From an uncultured bacterium (GTDB lineage Bacteria > Patescibacteriota > Patescibacteriia > 2-12-FULL-60-25): a DNA stretch of 26,783 nt. Below are positions 7,532 to 15,201 of this stretch, piece by piece. The stretch's first letter is position 1. Every line of letters begins with the position of its first letter. The notes under the pieces were generated by a model. It had not been told where the DNA came from and ran no database searches. It worked only from the letters and a program-made list of their open reading frames with translations. The position numbers were made by a program, and so were the translations under genes. The DNA lies in the NCBI GenBank assembly GCA_937949995.1, contig CALFEO010000019.1, positions 1-26,783 on the forward strand, written 5' to 3'.

Positions 7532-7921
7532 ATGGCAAACAAGCAATCTGCGCTCAAAGAATTGCGCAAAACTAAAAAACGCACTGCCCACAATAGTCGC
7601 ATTAAGACCAACGTCAAGCAATTATTCCGTCAGTGTATGGATCTTATTCAAGCGGGCGATATGGAAAATGCAAAAATCAAAGCTTTGGAATTTCAACAAG
7701 CTTCTGATAAAGCTGCAAAATTACATATTATCTCCAAAAATCGCTCAGCTCGTAAAAAATCAGCATTAATGGCAATGCTCAACGGCAAAAGACCGGTTGA
7801 AGTTAAATTGGCACACAATAAAAAACGACCCGCCAAAGTAACAAAAGAAGCCGCACCCGAACAAACAACTCAGGTTGAAGCGGAACCAACCACAACCGAA
7901 ACAACAAACAATGAGGCATAA
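7532..7921 (+). CDS. rpsT: 30S ribosomal protein S20
   Basis: S20 binds 16S rRNA early in 30S assembly. The start chosen is the ATG at 7532, giving MANKQSALKELRKTKKRTAHNSRIKTN, the typical S20 opening. An upstream in-frame ATG at 7484 would add 16 unlikely residues. The core continues with KAAKLHIISKNRSARKKSALMAML, matching the conserved helical hairpin end. At 129 aa it is longer than the usual 85-90; the extra tail (about residues 90-129) is Lys-rich, then Thr/Glu/Gln-rich (EQTTQVEAEPTTTETTNNEA), and is probably disordered. No Shine-Dalgarno sequence is visible. It converges with holA. Confidence 0.95.
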   Translation: MANKQSALKELRKTKKRTAHNSRIKTNVKQLFRQCMDLIQAGDMENAKIKALEFQQASDKAAKLHIISKNRSARKKSALMAMLNGKRPVEVKLAHNKKRPAKVTKEAAPEQTTQVEAEPTTTETTNNEA

Positions 7922-7934
7922 GCCTCATTTTTGT
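7910..7934 (+). terminator. rpsT terminator containing the stop codon
   Basis: AATGAGGC-ATAA-GCCTCATT followed by TTTT. The rpsT stop codon TAA (7919-7921) lies in the loop, so the terminator overlaps the end of the gene. Confidence 0.85.
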
Positions 7935-7966
7935 TTCATACCATCTTCATACCTTCTTAAACATCT

Positions 7967-8806
7967 TTACAACATCACCTGTGCAACCTCATCACCACCG
8001 GCCAAAGAGTTGCGCGATGAATACATTGCTCGCAGTAAAACCAACAATTTTTCATCCGCGTTATTTATCTTCATGCCGGATAATTTTTTTTGCACAAATG
8101 GATGCGCGCTTTTTCCATAACCATCCTTAACCATGTGCCATGTTCTCATCTGTGGTAGGGCGGTACTTAGCAATGCCTGCGGATCAAAAGTATCAATATA
8201 CTTTAACCAATCATTCTTGCCCGCTAATAGATAATCTGCGACAGCATAGATATTATCAACCTTTTGCGCACCTTCACTTTCAAAAATCCCTTCTTTTTCA
8301 TTAACTCTCAACACCTGCAAAGCCGTATCAATTGCCCATAAATCGCTTTGATATCTTTGTATCAAAGAGGGGACTGATTCCGATCTTACTCCATATCTCC
8401 CGCACAAATCCGCGACTATTTTATTCAACTCCGCTCCCTTGGCCGGTTCATGCGCATACAAAAACATTTCCTTATCCTGAAATGATTTCAACAAACTTTC
8501 TTTTGGAGCCTTCTCCTCATAATCCAACACAACCGTAATATCTCCATCCCTTCGAATACTTTGACTCAACTTTTCCATCTGCTTTGGAGTAACTTGCTGT
8601 AATAAGCCTTCGCAAATCAACATCTTTTTTGAGGCAAACAAAGACTGGCTCGATAATCTTACATTTATTTGTTGAAACAAATCATTCGGCTCCAAAGCCT
8701 CAACAGTCGAACCAGCTTTATCGTATTTATTCTTATACGCCAAAACCAAATCACGAAACTTTAATCGCGCTCTAAATGTATCGGGTCCGGTACATATTAT
8801 CAGCAT
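7967..8806 (-). CDS. holA: DNA polymerase III delta subunit
   Basis: HolA is the clamp-loader subunit that opens the beta clamp (DnaN). The 279-aa protein starts MLIICTGPDTFRARLKFRDLV, like the usual HolA N-terminus (ligand/loop then helix). It contains the sequence LFASKKMLICEGLLQQ, comparable to the family's SLFxxKRLVIVE region, and ITVVLDYEEKAPKESLLKSF, comparable to VVFxxxxxDKRxKLxK. The C-terminal helical part (DNIYAVADYLLAGKNDWLKYIDTF...) matches the collar region. It is shorter than the usual 330-350 aa, as is common in reduced genomes. It is convergent with rpsT; the two genes are neighbours in many bacteria. A DnaA-box-like CGTGGATAA at 8852-8860 lies in its upstream region, perhaps by chance. 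Confidence 0.85.
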   Translation of the reverse strand: MLIICTGPDTFRARLKFRDLVLAYKNKYDKAGSTVEALEPNDLFQQINVRLSSQSLFASKKMLICEGLLQQVTPKQMEKLSQSIRRDGDITVVLDYEEKAPKESLLKSFQDKEMFLYAHEPAKGAELNKIVADLCGRYGVRSESVPSLIQRYQSDLWAIDTALQVLRVNEKEGIFESEGAQKVDNIYAVADYLLAGKNDWLKYIDTFDPQALLSTALPQMRTWHMVKDGYGKSAHPFVQKKLSGMKINNADEKLLVLLRAMYSSRNSLAGGDEVAQVML

Positions 8807-8923
8807 GCCAACATCCTAACGCAACGTAATAAATAGGGGAAGCCTAGACTTCGTGGATAATATTAGTCTGTAAAATCTTACGCTAAACCTGAAAGATATC
8901 TACTCTATATCTCATAATACATA

Positions 8924-8950
8924 GTATATAGTAAACCATATACTATATAC
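8924..8950. promoter_or_regulatory. Inverted repeat GTATATAGTA / TACTATATAC
   Basis: A perfect 10-bp inverted repeat with a 7-nt spacer, in the divergent spacer between holA and the 300-aa gene, about 40 bp upstream of a promoter -35. It could be an operator or a hairpin; no T tract follows. Confidence 0.4.
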
Positions 8951-8991
8951 ATTGAAATCAAATACAGTTTTTACGCGTTTAGTTCCAACCA

Positions 8992-9019
8992 TTGACAAAA
9001 TCACTAAACTACGTAATAT
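8992..9019 (+). promoter_or_regulatory. Sigma70-type promoter of the 300-aa membrane protein gene
   Basis: A perfect -35 TTGACA (8992-8997), a 16-nt spacer, then TAATAT (9014-9019). The leader of about 65 nt contains the hairpin CACGGA/TCCGTG (about 9050-9067) flanked by TTGGTT and AACCAA. The Shine-Dalgarno AGAGAGG follows just before the ATG. Confidence 0.65.
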
Positions 9020-9090
9020 TCGTATATTGGTTCTTTGGATAAAACCCTGCCACGGAGCATTTCCGTGACATAACCAAAAGAGAGGTTGTC

Positions 9091-9993
9091 ATGTTAAGCG
9101 CATTGGTAAAACAAGAAAATCCTGAAGAATCAGTCGAAGTTGCGGAGTCGTATGAGGCGCAGGCCGAATCCGCTAACGGCAAGCATCTGACCGAGTTAGC
9201 TCAAGTCACAAAAGCGCGACTTGAAAACATGAGTTTGGTTGAGCTTGAGCACTTCGTGGCGTCTGCAGAAAAATCGAAAGGCCATCCATACCGCGACAAG
9301 CTGGCTATTGATGAACTCAAGACCCAATTGAGCGAGTTGCGTACTCAAGCGACAATGATTATGCAGGCTGTTATTGAGGAGGAACAGCGACGCAATTCGC
9401 AAGCCTGGTACAACAGAGCTATACACGTACTTAATAACCGCGGCCTGCTGATCCCGCTGGGAGCGGCGGTTATGATGACTATTTTTTTGTCAGTGTGGTA
9501 CTTAAAAACCGGAAATGAACCGGTGATCGCAATGAATAAAGAAAATGTGATTCATCTGCCAATCGCTATGACTCGCTGGCTGGATGTGCCGTGCATTTTC
9601 TTGGTAACAATGGCGCTTACCAAAACCATGAGGCTCATCAAAAAACTTAGCGCCTCGGAATATGATCTAATAGCTCTTGGTGCCGGACTGTTCATCGGAT
9701 TTGTATACGGTGTAGGCCCCATAACGGTCAGCATGCTATTCCTCGCGCTGTTCGTCGGACTATTCGCAGGATTTCACTCCGGACTAACAACCGGATTATT
9801 CTGCGGACCGCGCGACGGACTGCGCGACGGACTGCGCGCTGTTCTGATCAGTGTACCAGCAAACATACTAGGCTACGGACTTGGCACCGGACTGATCATC
9901 GGACTGGCTCCGGCTCTGCCTGTCTGGCTACCGCCTGCCTTGATCCTGTGGGGACTCGCCCGCTACATGCTCAAAAAGCAACGCGGGTGGTGA
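9091..9993 (+). CDS. Unknown membrane protein with coiled N-terminus and Gly-rich TM region
   Basis: I do not recognise this 300-aa protein. Residues 1-105 are soluble, acidic and helical (NMSLVELEHFVASAEK...AIDELKTQLSELRTQATMIMQAVIEEEQRRN), probably a coiled coil. Hydrophobic helices follow at about 118-138, 164-178, 192-230, 250-273 and 275-293. The segment at 193-250 is Gly-rich with repeated GLFxGF/GLFAGF words and a short tandem RDGLRDGLRA. The start is supported by AGAGAGG 6 nt before the ATG. It stands alone: perfect -35, strong ribosome binding site and its own terminator, unlike most genes around it. This independent cassette layout could reflect acquisition or a need for strong expression. 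Function unknown. Confidence 0.75.
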   Translation: MLSALVKQENPEESVEVAESYEAQAESANGKHLTELAQVTKARLENMSLVELEHFVASAEKSKGHPYRDKLAIDELKTQLSELRTQATMIMQAVIEEEQRRNSQAWYNRAIHVLNNRGLLIPLGAAVMMTIFLSVWYLKTGNEPVIAMNKENVIHLPIAMTRWLDVPCIFLVTMALTKTMRLIKKLSASEYDLIALGAGLFIGFVYGVGPITVSMLFLALFVGLFAGFHSGLTTGLFCGPRDGLRDGLRAVLISVPANILGYGLGTGLIIGLAPALPVWLPPALILWGLARYMLKKQRGW

Positions 9994-10090
9994 ATCGTTT
10001 AAAGATGCAACCACGAGCCACCAAAATATTCCTCAACCACCGCCAAAACAAGCCCGCAAAAAAATCCTCCACTTATCCTTCCTCACCTCT

Positions 10091-10120
10091 AAAACCCTCG
10101 TGCATCACACGAGGGTTTTC
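10091..10120 (+). terminator. Terminator of the 300-aa membrane protein gene
   Basis: AAAACCCTCGTG-CATCA-CACGAGGGTTTT, a perfect 12-bp stem ending in T residues. A weaker hairpin (AAAGAC...GTCTTT, about 10128-10150) follows. The remaining spacer to polA carries a direct repeat of CGTAGAGCGTAGTGGGTT (about 10173 and 10254) and A/T heptamer-like runs. Confidence 0.85.
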
Positions 10121-10279
10121 CATGTCAAAAAAGACATCCTAAGACGTCTTTGTTGTTTTTGGTTTTTGTGGTGCGTAGAGCGTAGTGGGTTATTATTTAT
10201 AATATAATTAGTACCGCTCGCTTTATTATTTATTATTCTTGACCCTCGAAGCTCGTAGAGCGTAGTGGGTTGTTATTTA

Positions 10280-12949
10280 TTAATTAATTGGTCCCATCTC
10301 CTCCCAATTCTTCCCCGCTTTCGCATCCACCACAATCGGGCATCCAATCTTCTCAACATTTTGCATTGTCTCAACCACAACTTTGGCAACTTTCTTAACA
10401 TCTTTCTCCGGAACCTCGAGCACCAACTCATCATGCACCTGCAACAACAACCGGGCATCCTTGGAAACTTTCGGCAACTCCTTTGCCACATCAATCATCG
10501 CAAGCTTAATCAAATCCGCCTCGGTTCCTTGCACCGGCATATTAATCGCCATTCTCTCGGCTTGCGCTCGTACCATTTGCAGAGGCGAATTGATTTCCGG
10601 CAAAGGTCGCTTGCGCCCAAACAAAGTCTCCACATAACCCTGCGCAGAGGCCAAAGCTTTAGCCGTATCCATAAACTCACGGATTCCGGAAAAAGCTACA
10701 AAATATCTATCAATAAAATCCTTAGCCTCCGCATAACTGATATCCGCTGTTCTGGATAAACCTTGCGGACCTTGTCCAAACAAAAGTCCAAAATTAATCG
10801 CCTTGGCAACTCTGCGCTGATCTTTCGTCACATCCTCGGGCTTCAAATCCCAAATCTTGGCCGCGGTCGCCGTATGAATATCCTCACCTTTCTCAAAAGC
10901 CTCCAACATGGCTTTATCTTTAGATAAAGCCGCCGCTATTCTAAGTTCAATCTGCGAATAATCACAGGCTAACAGAATATATCCTTTTTTCGCGATAAAT
11001 CCTTTTCTAACTCTTCTACCCAGTTCCGTCCTTATCGGAATATTCTGCATATTCGGATCTGATGAGGACAAACGCCCTGTTGCCGTCACCGCCTGATTAA
11101 AAGATGTGTGCACCCTGCCATCCGCGTCCGCCAACTCCGGGATCGCCTCTACATACGTGGATAACAATTTGGATAATTCACGATAATCCTCGATCATTTC
11201 TATAATGGGATGCAAACCATGCAACTTTTCCAATTCCGTTGCCGCCGTGGAAATTCCCGTCTTTCCTCTTTTGATTCCTTTGGTCGATATTTCCAGCACA
11301 TCAAACAATATATGGCCCAACTGCTTGGGCGATAGGGGATTAAACTCTTCACCCGCCAACTCATGCATCTTTTTTTCCAACTTGGCTTTTTCCTTGCGCA
11401 ACTCTTCGGCCAATTTCTTAAAATACTTAACATCAACCATAATTCCCGTCTCTTCCATTTTTGCCAGAATCGGTATTAACGGCATTTCAAATCTTTCCAG
11501 CACAGAGCTTAACTTCTGCTCTTCCAACTCCGTTCGCAATCTCAATTCCAACTCACGAATCGCATCAAGCGCCATAATCGGCTTGGTATCATCCAATACT
11601 TTCTGCAACTTCATTGCCGCCACGGATTTTAAATCGTGTCCGCGCTCCCCGGCCGCCAACAAATAAGCCGCCAATTCCGTATCAAAATCTAAACCCGCTA
11701 TTTCCAGTCCCAATGCATCCGCCCAATGCCACACTTCTTTCAGTCCATGCCCGATTTTTTTAATGTCGTCATCCTCAATCATCAACTTTAAAATTTTCTT
11801 TGCTTCTTTTTTATCCAAAACCTGCTTCGCAATGGTCACCGTCATCTCATCACTCCCAAACACAACCGAGGGCAAATCCTCAAACAACGATTCCTGAACA
11901 ACCTCCGGCAAATAAATATATATCTTGCCCTCCTTTTTCACAATATCAAAAAACTTCTCAAAATCCTCAACGCTTGTCATCACTGCGTGATTTATTGAAC
12001 TTGGAACTTGGAACTTGGAACTTGGCTTATTTTGATCCACGTTCTCAGTTCCATGTTCTAAGTTCTCCTGTTGTTTTCCAAACAACCTGGCAATCAAACT
12101 TCTAAAACCAAACTTCGATAAAACCGCAACCACATCATCCTCATCAACTTTTCTGCGCAGTAAATCCTCAACTTTAAATTTAATCGGTGCATCGGTCACA
12201 ATCCGAACAATCGGCAATGTTTCCAAAGCAATCTTTTCACCTTCCAACAACTTCTGTCTCACCGCGGATTTTATATCACTGCTTGGATCTTTCGCAGCTT
12301 TCAAAATTCCCTGCAAATGATCATACTTTTGCAACAACTCTGTCATCGTCTTCTCGCCAATCCCTTTAATCCCCGGAATATTATCCGATGCGTCACCGCG
12401 CACAGCCTTAAAATCCACCACCTGATCCGGTCGCAAACCCGTAATCTCCACCAAACTCTCCGGAGTATAAATCACCGTCTCACTCACACCTTTTTTAAAA
12501 GCCACAACCGAAACATTTTTGGATATCAACTGCCACGCATCTTTATCTCCCGTCAAAAGCAAAACCTTATATCCGTCTTTCTCTAACCTCACTGCCAAAG
12601 TACCTAAAAGATCATCCGCCTCAAAACCATCCAACTCCAAATTGGTTCCACCCAAAACTTTAACCACTTCTTTTACATCATCAAACTGATCATAAAAAGC
12701 TTGATCTTGCTTTACTCTTTTTCCTTTATACGTCTCCAAAGCCTCATGCCGAAAAGTCGGCGTCGCCGTATCCCAACAAACAGCCAAAACATCCGGCCGT
12801 TCTTGCGCCAAAATCTTTATTAAAATCGCCGTAAACCCATAAACAGCATTCACCAATTTTCCATCCGGAGCCGTCATGGGCGGCAGTGCATGCCAAGCCC
12901 TGTGAATCAGTGCATTTGCATCAATAACCAAAGCTTTTTTATTGCTCAT
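10280..12949 (-). CDS. polA: DNA polymerase I (5' nuclease, degenerate exo domain, polymerase)
   Basis: Fills gaps and removes RNA primers in replication and repair. The start chosen is the ATG at 12949 (MSNKKALVIDANALIHRAWHALPP). A longer frame to 13051 only reads into a repeat element. It encodes 889 aa. The 5' nuclease (about 1-290) shows DGFEADDLLGTLA, LLTGDKDAWQL and ASDNIPGIKGIGEKT. The 3'-5' exonuclease-like domain lacks the DxE motif (IYLPEVVQESLFED at that place) although FDTELAAYLLA remains, so proofreading is probably lost. Polymerase motifs are intact: DYSQIELR (D663), RRVAKAINFGLLFG (F720) and VHDEL (D840). The residue matching E. coli Tyr766 is Phe724. Residues about 293-317 (ENLEHGTENVDQNKPSSKFQ and on) are encoded by the TTC-anchored heptamer repeats also found in spacers. 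Confidence 0.96.
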   Translation of the reverse strand: MSNKKALVIDANALIHRAWHALPPMTAPDGKLVNAVYGFTAILIKILAQERPDVLAVCWDTATPTFRHEALETYKGKRVKQDQAFYDQFDDVKEVVKVLGGTNLELDGFEADDLLGTLAVRLEKDGYKVLLLTGDKDAWQLISKNVSVVAFKKGVSETVIYTPESLVEITGLRPDQVVDFKAVRGDASDNIPGIKGIGEKTMTELLQKYDHLQGILKAAKDPSSDIKSAVRQKLLEGEKIALETLPIVRIVTDAPIKFKVEDLLRRKVDEDDVVAVLSKFGFRSLIARLFGKQQENLEHGTENVDQNKPSSKFQVPSSINHAVMTSVEDFEKFFDIVKKEGKIYIYLPEVVQESLFEDLPSVVFGSDEMTVTIAKQVLDKKEAKKILKLMIEDDDIKKIGHGLKEVWHWADALGLEIAGLDFDTELAAYLLAAGERGHDLKSVAAMKLQKVLDDTKPIMALDAIRELELRLRTELEEQKLSSVLERFEMPLIPILAKMEETGIMVDVKYFKKLAEELRKEKAKLEKKMHELAGEEFNPLSPKQLGHILFDVLEISTKGIKRGKTGISTAATELEKLHGLHPIIEMIEDYRELSKLLSTYVEAIPELADADGRVHTSFNQAVTATGRLSSSDPNMQNIPIRTELGRRVRKGFIAKKGYILLACDYSQIELRIAAALSKDKAMLEAFEKGEDIHTATAAKIWDLKPEDVTKDQRRVAKAINFGLLFGQGPQGLSRTADISYAEAKDFIDRYFVAFSGIREFMDTAKALASAQGYVETLFGRKRPLPEINSPLQMVRAQAERMAINMPVQGTEADLIKLAMIDVAKELPKVSKDARLLLQVHDELVLEVPEKDVKKVAKVVVETMQNVEKIGCPIVVDAKAGKNWEEMGPIN
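11997..12069. repeat. Heptamer repeats inside the polA linker
   Basis: Four GAACTTG units (11997-12024; reverse complement CAAGTTC) and, 17 bp on, four TTC-anchored heptamers (12042-12069; TTCTCAG, TTCCATG, TTCTAAG, TTCTCCT). The two blocks have opposite anchors and could partly pair. They are in frame and encode the hydrophilic linker between the nuclease and exo-like domains of polA. The same repeat class occurs in spacers at 5345 and 19168. Confidence 0.8.
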
Positions 12950-12987
12950 AATAAGACTAAAGTACAGCAAATAAGCCCCAAAGTCCA

Positions 12988-13428
12988 ATTGTCTGAACCT
13001 TGATTCGCTCATTGTCTGAACCTTGATTAACTTGACACTGTCGTTCGCCACGCTCGGTCGCGACCGACGTGGTTCGCGAACGACGTGTCTTGATTACTAG
13101 ATAAGTTCATCAAGTTAAAAGTAACAAGTTCGTCAGGAGTTCATCAAGTTGAAAGTCTAAAGTTCATAAAGAGAGGCTTAAATAACTCTTGAAAAACTTT
13201 AGACTTGATGAACTTGTTACTTGGTGAGATGAACTTTAGACTTTACCTATCCCGCGTAGCTTATTGCGTAGTGGGATGAACTTTCCACCAGTCTGTGTAA
13301 TCATGTTAATTAGGTTGGTAATCGGTTTGATAATCAAGGTTCAGACAATATAGTAATCAAGTTAATTAGGTTGGTAATCGGTTTTTAAATCAAGGTTCAG
13401 ACAATGAGCGAATCAATGTTCGAACAAT
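12988..13428. mobile_element. MITE-like element A with 41-bp terminal inverted repeats
   Basis: The left end (12988-13028) holds two copies of ATTGTCTGAACCTTGAT 23 bp apart. The right end (13388-13428) is its inverse with 3 mismatches in 41. The interior has a long palindrome (GTCGTTCGC...GCGAACGAC), CTTGATGAACTT repeats (13098-13275) and a 56-bp tandem unit (TTAATTAGGTTGGTAATCGG) ending in further ATCAAGGTTCAGACAAT copies (13333 and 13389). The last 113 bp or so match element B at 25193-25305 almost exactly. There is no ORF inside and no clear target duplication. It sits directly upstream of polA. Confidence 0.75.
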
Positions 13429-13464
13429 AAAAAAATCGAGCTCAACTCGACCCTCAAATCTTTG

Positions 13465-13506
13465 TTATTTATAATTTATTATTTATTATTTGTTATTTGT
13501 TATTTG
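13465..13506. repeat. Heptamer repeat overlapping the GDPD stop codon
   Basis: Six units of TTATTTA/TAATTTA/TTATTTG type in exact 7-bp phase. The last two encode the C-terminal TNNK and the stop codon of the leftward phosphodiesterase gene. Confidence 0.75.
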
Positions 13507-14206
13507 TCGCGAGCAACTTGCGAGCGACCTGCGGTCTGTAAGTAATCGCCACATCCACTCCTTTATTTACAATTCTTTTTGTCGCCAGATTGGAATTGGC
13601 TTTATCATAAGCCGCAATCAACACGCCTCTTTCCCTTAACCACTTCATCCTTTTTTTCGTCAACGATCCTCTGCGCGAACCAACCGCCCAAGGCTCTACA
13701 GCCATAACCTGATTCCATAATTCTTTGGAACCGCGCAAAGCCGACCAAGTATGCAACAAAACCAAGCGCCTCACATCGCTCACCTGTTCTTTCAACAAAT
13801 TCAAAGCTTCGATATCAAAAGATGAAACAACCGTTCTCTCTCGCAATTGTTTACTGGTTTTTAATTTCGCTATCAGAAGCGGTACAACTTTTGCATCCTT
13901 GATTTCCATATCCAATTGCAATGGAGTCGTGATCGCTTCTGTCACTTCATTCAATGTCAATATTTGACCGGAACCCCTTAAGGGCAATGCCTTCAATTCT
14001 TTTACCGTTAAATCACTTATCTTGGATGCTGTTCCCGCTATACGTGATAAATCTTTATCATGCCCCACAACAATATCTCCATCTTTGGAAATCCTCAAAT
14101 CAAACTCTATGCCATCGGCTCCGGCCTGAACCGCTTGCATAAATGAAAGCAAAGTATTTTCTTGTACGTGCCGGCTGGGCATTCCTCGATGACCGAATAT
14201 AATCAT
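13493..14206 (-). CDS. Glycerophosphodiester phosphodiesterase family protein
   Basis: Hydrolyses glycerophosphodiesters to glycerol-3-phosphate and an alcohol; in a reduced genome it could salvage lipid head groups. The 237-aa TIM-barrel protein has the family signature: FGHRG (H6, R7), ENT at 16-18, GIEFDLR (E34, D36) and the catalytic H49 in VVGHDKDL. DMEIKD near residue 100 carries the usual acidic metal-site residue. There is no signal peptide, so it is probably cytoplasmic. The last four residues and the stop come from a heptamer repeat, so the C-terminus has been reshaped. It is transcribed divergently from the 185-aa gene. Confidence 0.9.
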   Translation of the reverse strand: MIIFGHRGMPSRHVQENTLLSFMQAVQAGADGIEFDLRISKDGDIVVGHDKDLSRIAGTASKISDLTVKELKALPLRGSGQILTLNEVTEAITTPLQLDMEIKDAKVVPLLIAKLKTSKQLRERTVVSSFDIEALNLLKEQVSDVRRLVLLHTWSALRGSKELWNQVMAVEPWAVGSRRGSLTKKRMKWLRERGVLIAAYDKANSNLATKRIVNKGVDVAITYRPQVARKLLATNNK

Positions 14207-14266
14207 AATCTTGCCTAAGCATACCTGAAAAACAAAAAATTACCAATTTCAGACATCAATTAACGA

Positions 14267-14296
14267 TTGACATAATACACAAAATTGTCTTATATT
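14267..14296 (+). promoter_or_regulatory. Promoter of the 185-aa gene
   Basis: A perfect -35 TTGACA (14267-14272) and -10 TATATT (14291-14296) with an 18-nt spacer, followed by AAAGGAGG and the ATG at 14326. Confidence 0.75.
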
Positions 14297-14325
14297 AACC
14301 TACCGTTCTTTTCCAAAGGAGGCTC

Positions 14326-14883
14326 ATGACTACGCTTAAACAAGCCTTGGCCACGATTCAATCATACAAAAAAGCTTTTGACGCGGGCATCTTTGATGTA
14401 AAAATGTCCGCCTTCAAAAGGGAGGAGGAATTACGAACCAATTTGGCACGCGCCATCGCCATCGACAATCCTCCGCTTAATCCCAACTCATCGCAAGATC
14501 TGCACAAAACCGCGGAATTGCCGGGCGATACCATACTTTCGCCAATCGCCGAAGCTCTCTATAAAAAATACAAAATCTATCTTCGCATCGCTTTCAGCAT
14601 CTCCGAAGAAACCGGTACTTGGAAAAAACCTCACATCAAAAAATTCAGCGACATTTGTGAAAACTACATTCGTTTGCGCAGTGAATTCGCCGATGAAGGC
14701 AGGCTGCGCAGTTGGCGCCCGCATGAGCTGACCGCTTTTCACCGTCTCTGTGTCAGATTGGCGCGCGATAACAACATGAGTACCGAAGAAGTCATGGATG
14801 AATTCGAAAACATGCCGGACATGATTATTAACGAAGCATCCATCTATCTCGCCGAGCGCTTATTCGAAGCCTTCCAATCCTAA
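14326..14883 (+). CDS. Unknown soluble alpha-helical protein
   Basis: I do not recognise this 185-aa protein. It has no signal peptide or TM segment and is mainly helical and charged, with a central ALYKKYKIYLRIAFSISEETGTWKKPHIKKFSDICENYIRL-type region and a C-terminal helix ending AERLFEAFQS. The start is certain from the full Shine-Dalgarno AAAGGAGG 5 nt upstream. It has its own consensus promoter and terminator. Like the 300-aa gene at 9091, this is a stand-alone strongly expressed cassette among core genes that mostly lack Shine-Dalgarno sequences. Function unknown. Confidence 0.75.
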   Translation: MTTLKQALATIQSYKKAFDAGIFDVKMSAFKREEELRTNLARAIAIDNPPLNPNSSQDLHKTAELPGDTILSPIAEALYKKYKIYLRIAFSISEETGTWKKPHIKKFSDICENYIRLRSEFADEGRLRSWRPHELTAFHRLCVRLARDNNMSTEEVMDEFENMPDMIINEASIYLAERLFEAFQS

Positions 14884-14885
14884 CC

Positions 14886-14908
14886 ATCGTCCCAACTGGA
14901 CGATTTTT
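14886..14908 (+). terminator. Terminator of the 185-aa gene
   Basis: ATCGTCC-CAACT-GGACGAT followed by TTTT. An imperfect palindrome of related words (CGTCGCC, CGTCCCACGTC, GGCGATTGGGACGTG) fills 14929-15007 before tRNA-Cys. Confidence 0.8.
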
Positions 14909-15016
14909 AATTCTCTTGCTAACATCAAACTCAATCGTCGCCCGTGGAACGTCCCACGTCCTACATCAAAACCATGTGCGGCGATTGGGACGTGCAACGT
15001 AAGACGATATAGTTAA

Positions 15017-15091
15017 GGCGTGGTAGCCAAGTGGTAAGGCACGGGTCTGCAAAACCTGTATTCGCGGGTTCGATTCCCGCTCACGCCTCCA
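15017..15091 (+). tRNA. tRNA-Cys (GCA), CCA encoded
   Basis: A 75-nt cloverleaf. The acceptor GGCGTGG pairs with TCACGCC, the anticodon loop is CTGCAAA (GCA, 15049-15051) and the T arm is CGGGTTCGATTCCCG. The discriminator U73 is the cysteine identity base, and CCA is encoded. Confidence 0.96.
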
Positions 15092-15166
15092 CCCCCCGTC
15101 GTCCGATAAACATCGGACTATGGGGGGTGTACTATAACAAAAGCCTCGGTTTTACCCGAGGCTTTT
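15091..15166. terminator. Two hairpins ending tRNA-Cys and the 3D-domain gene
   Basis: The first hairpin (15091-15128) pairs ACCCCCC with GGGGGGT and, inside, GTCCGAT with ATCGGAC; no T tract follows. The second (15139-15166) is AAAAGCCTCGG...CCGAGGCTTTT with A/T tails on both sides. It is a good bidirectional terminator for tRNA-Cys and the leftward gene ending at 15202. Confidence 0.75.
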
Positions 15167-15201
15167 CATTTATCGGAATTCAGAATTCGTGGTTTGTTTA
15201 T

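Noticed and set aside
8852..8860. DnaA box CGTGGATAA upstream of holA
   Set aside because: A single 8/9 match is expected by chance in a window this size; no cluster or AT-rich partner.
12950..13051. 34-residue N-terminal extension of polA
   Set aside because: It is read from the inverted-repeat element and upstream spacer; homologous Pol I proteins begin at the MSNKKALVIDAN position.
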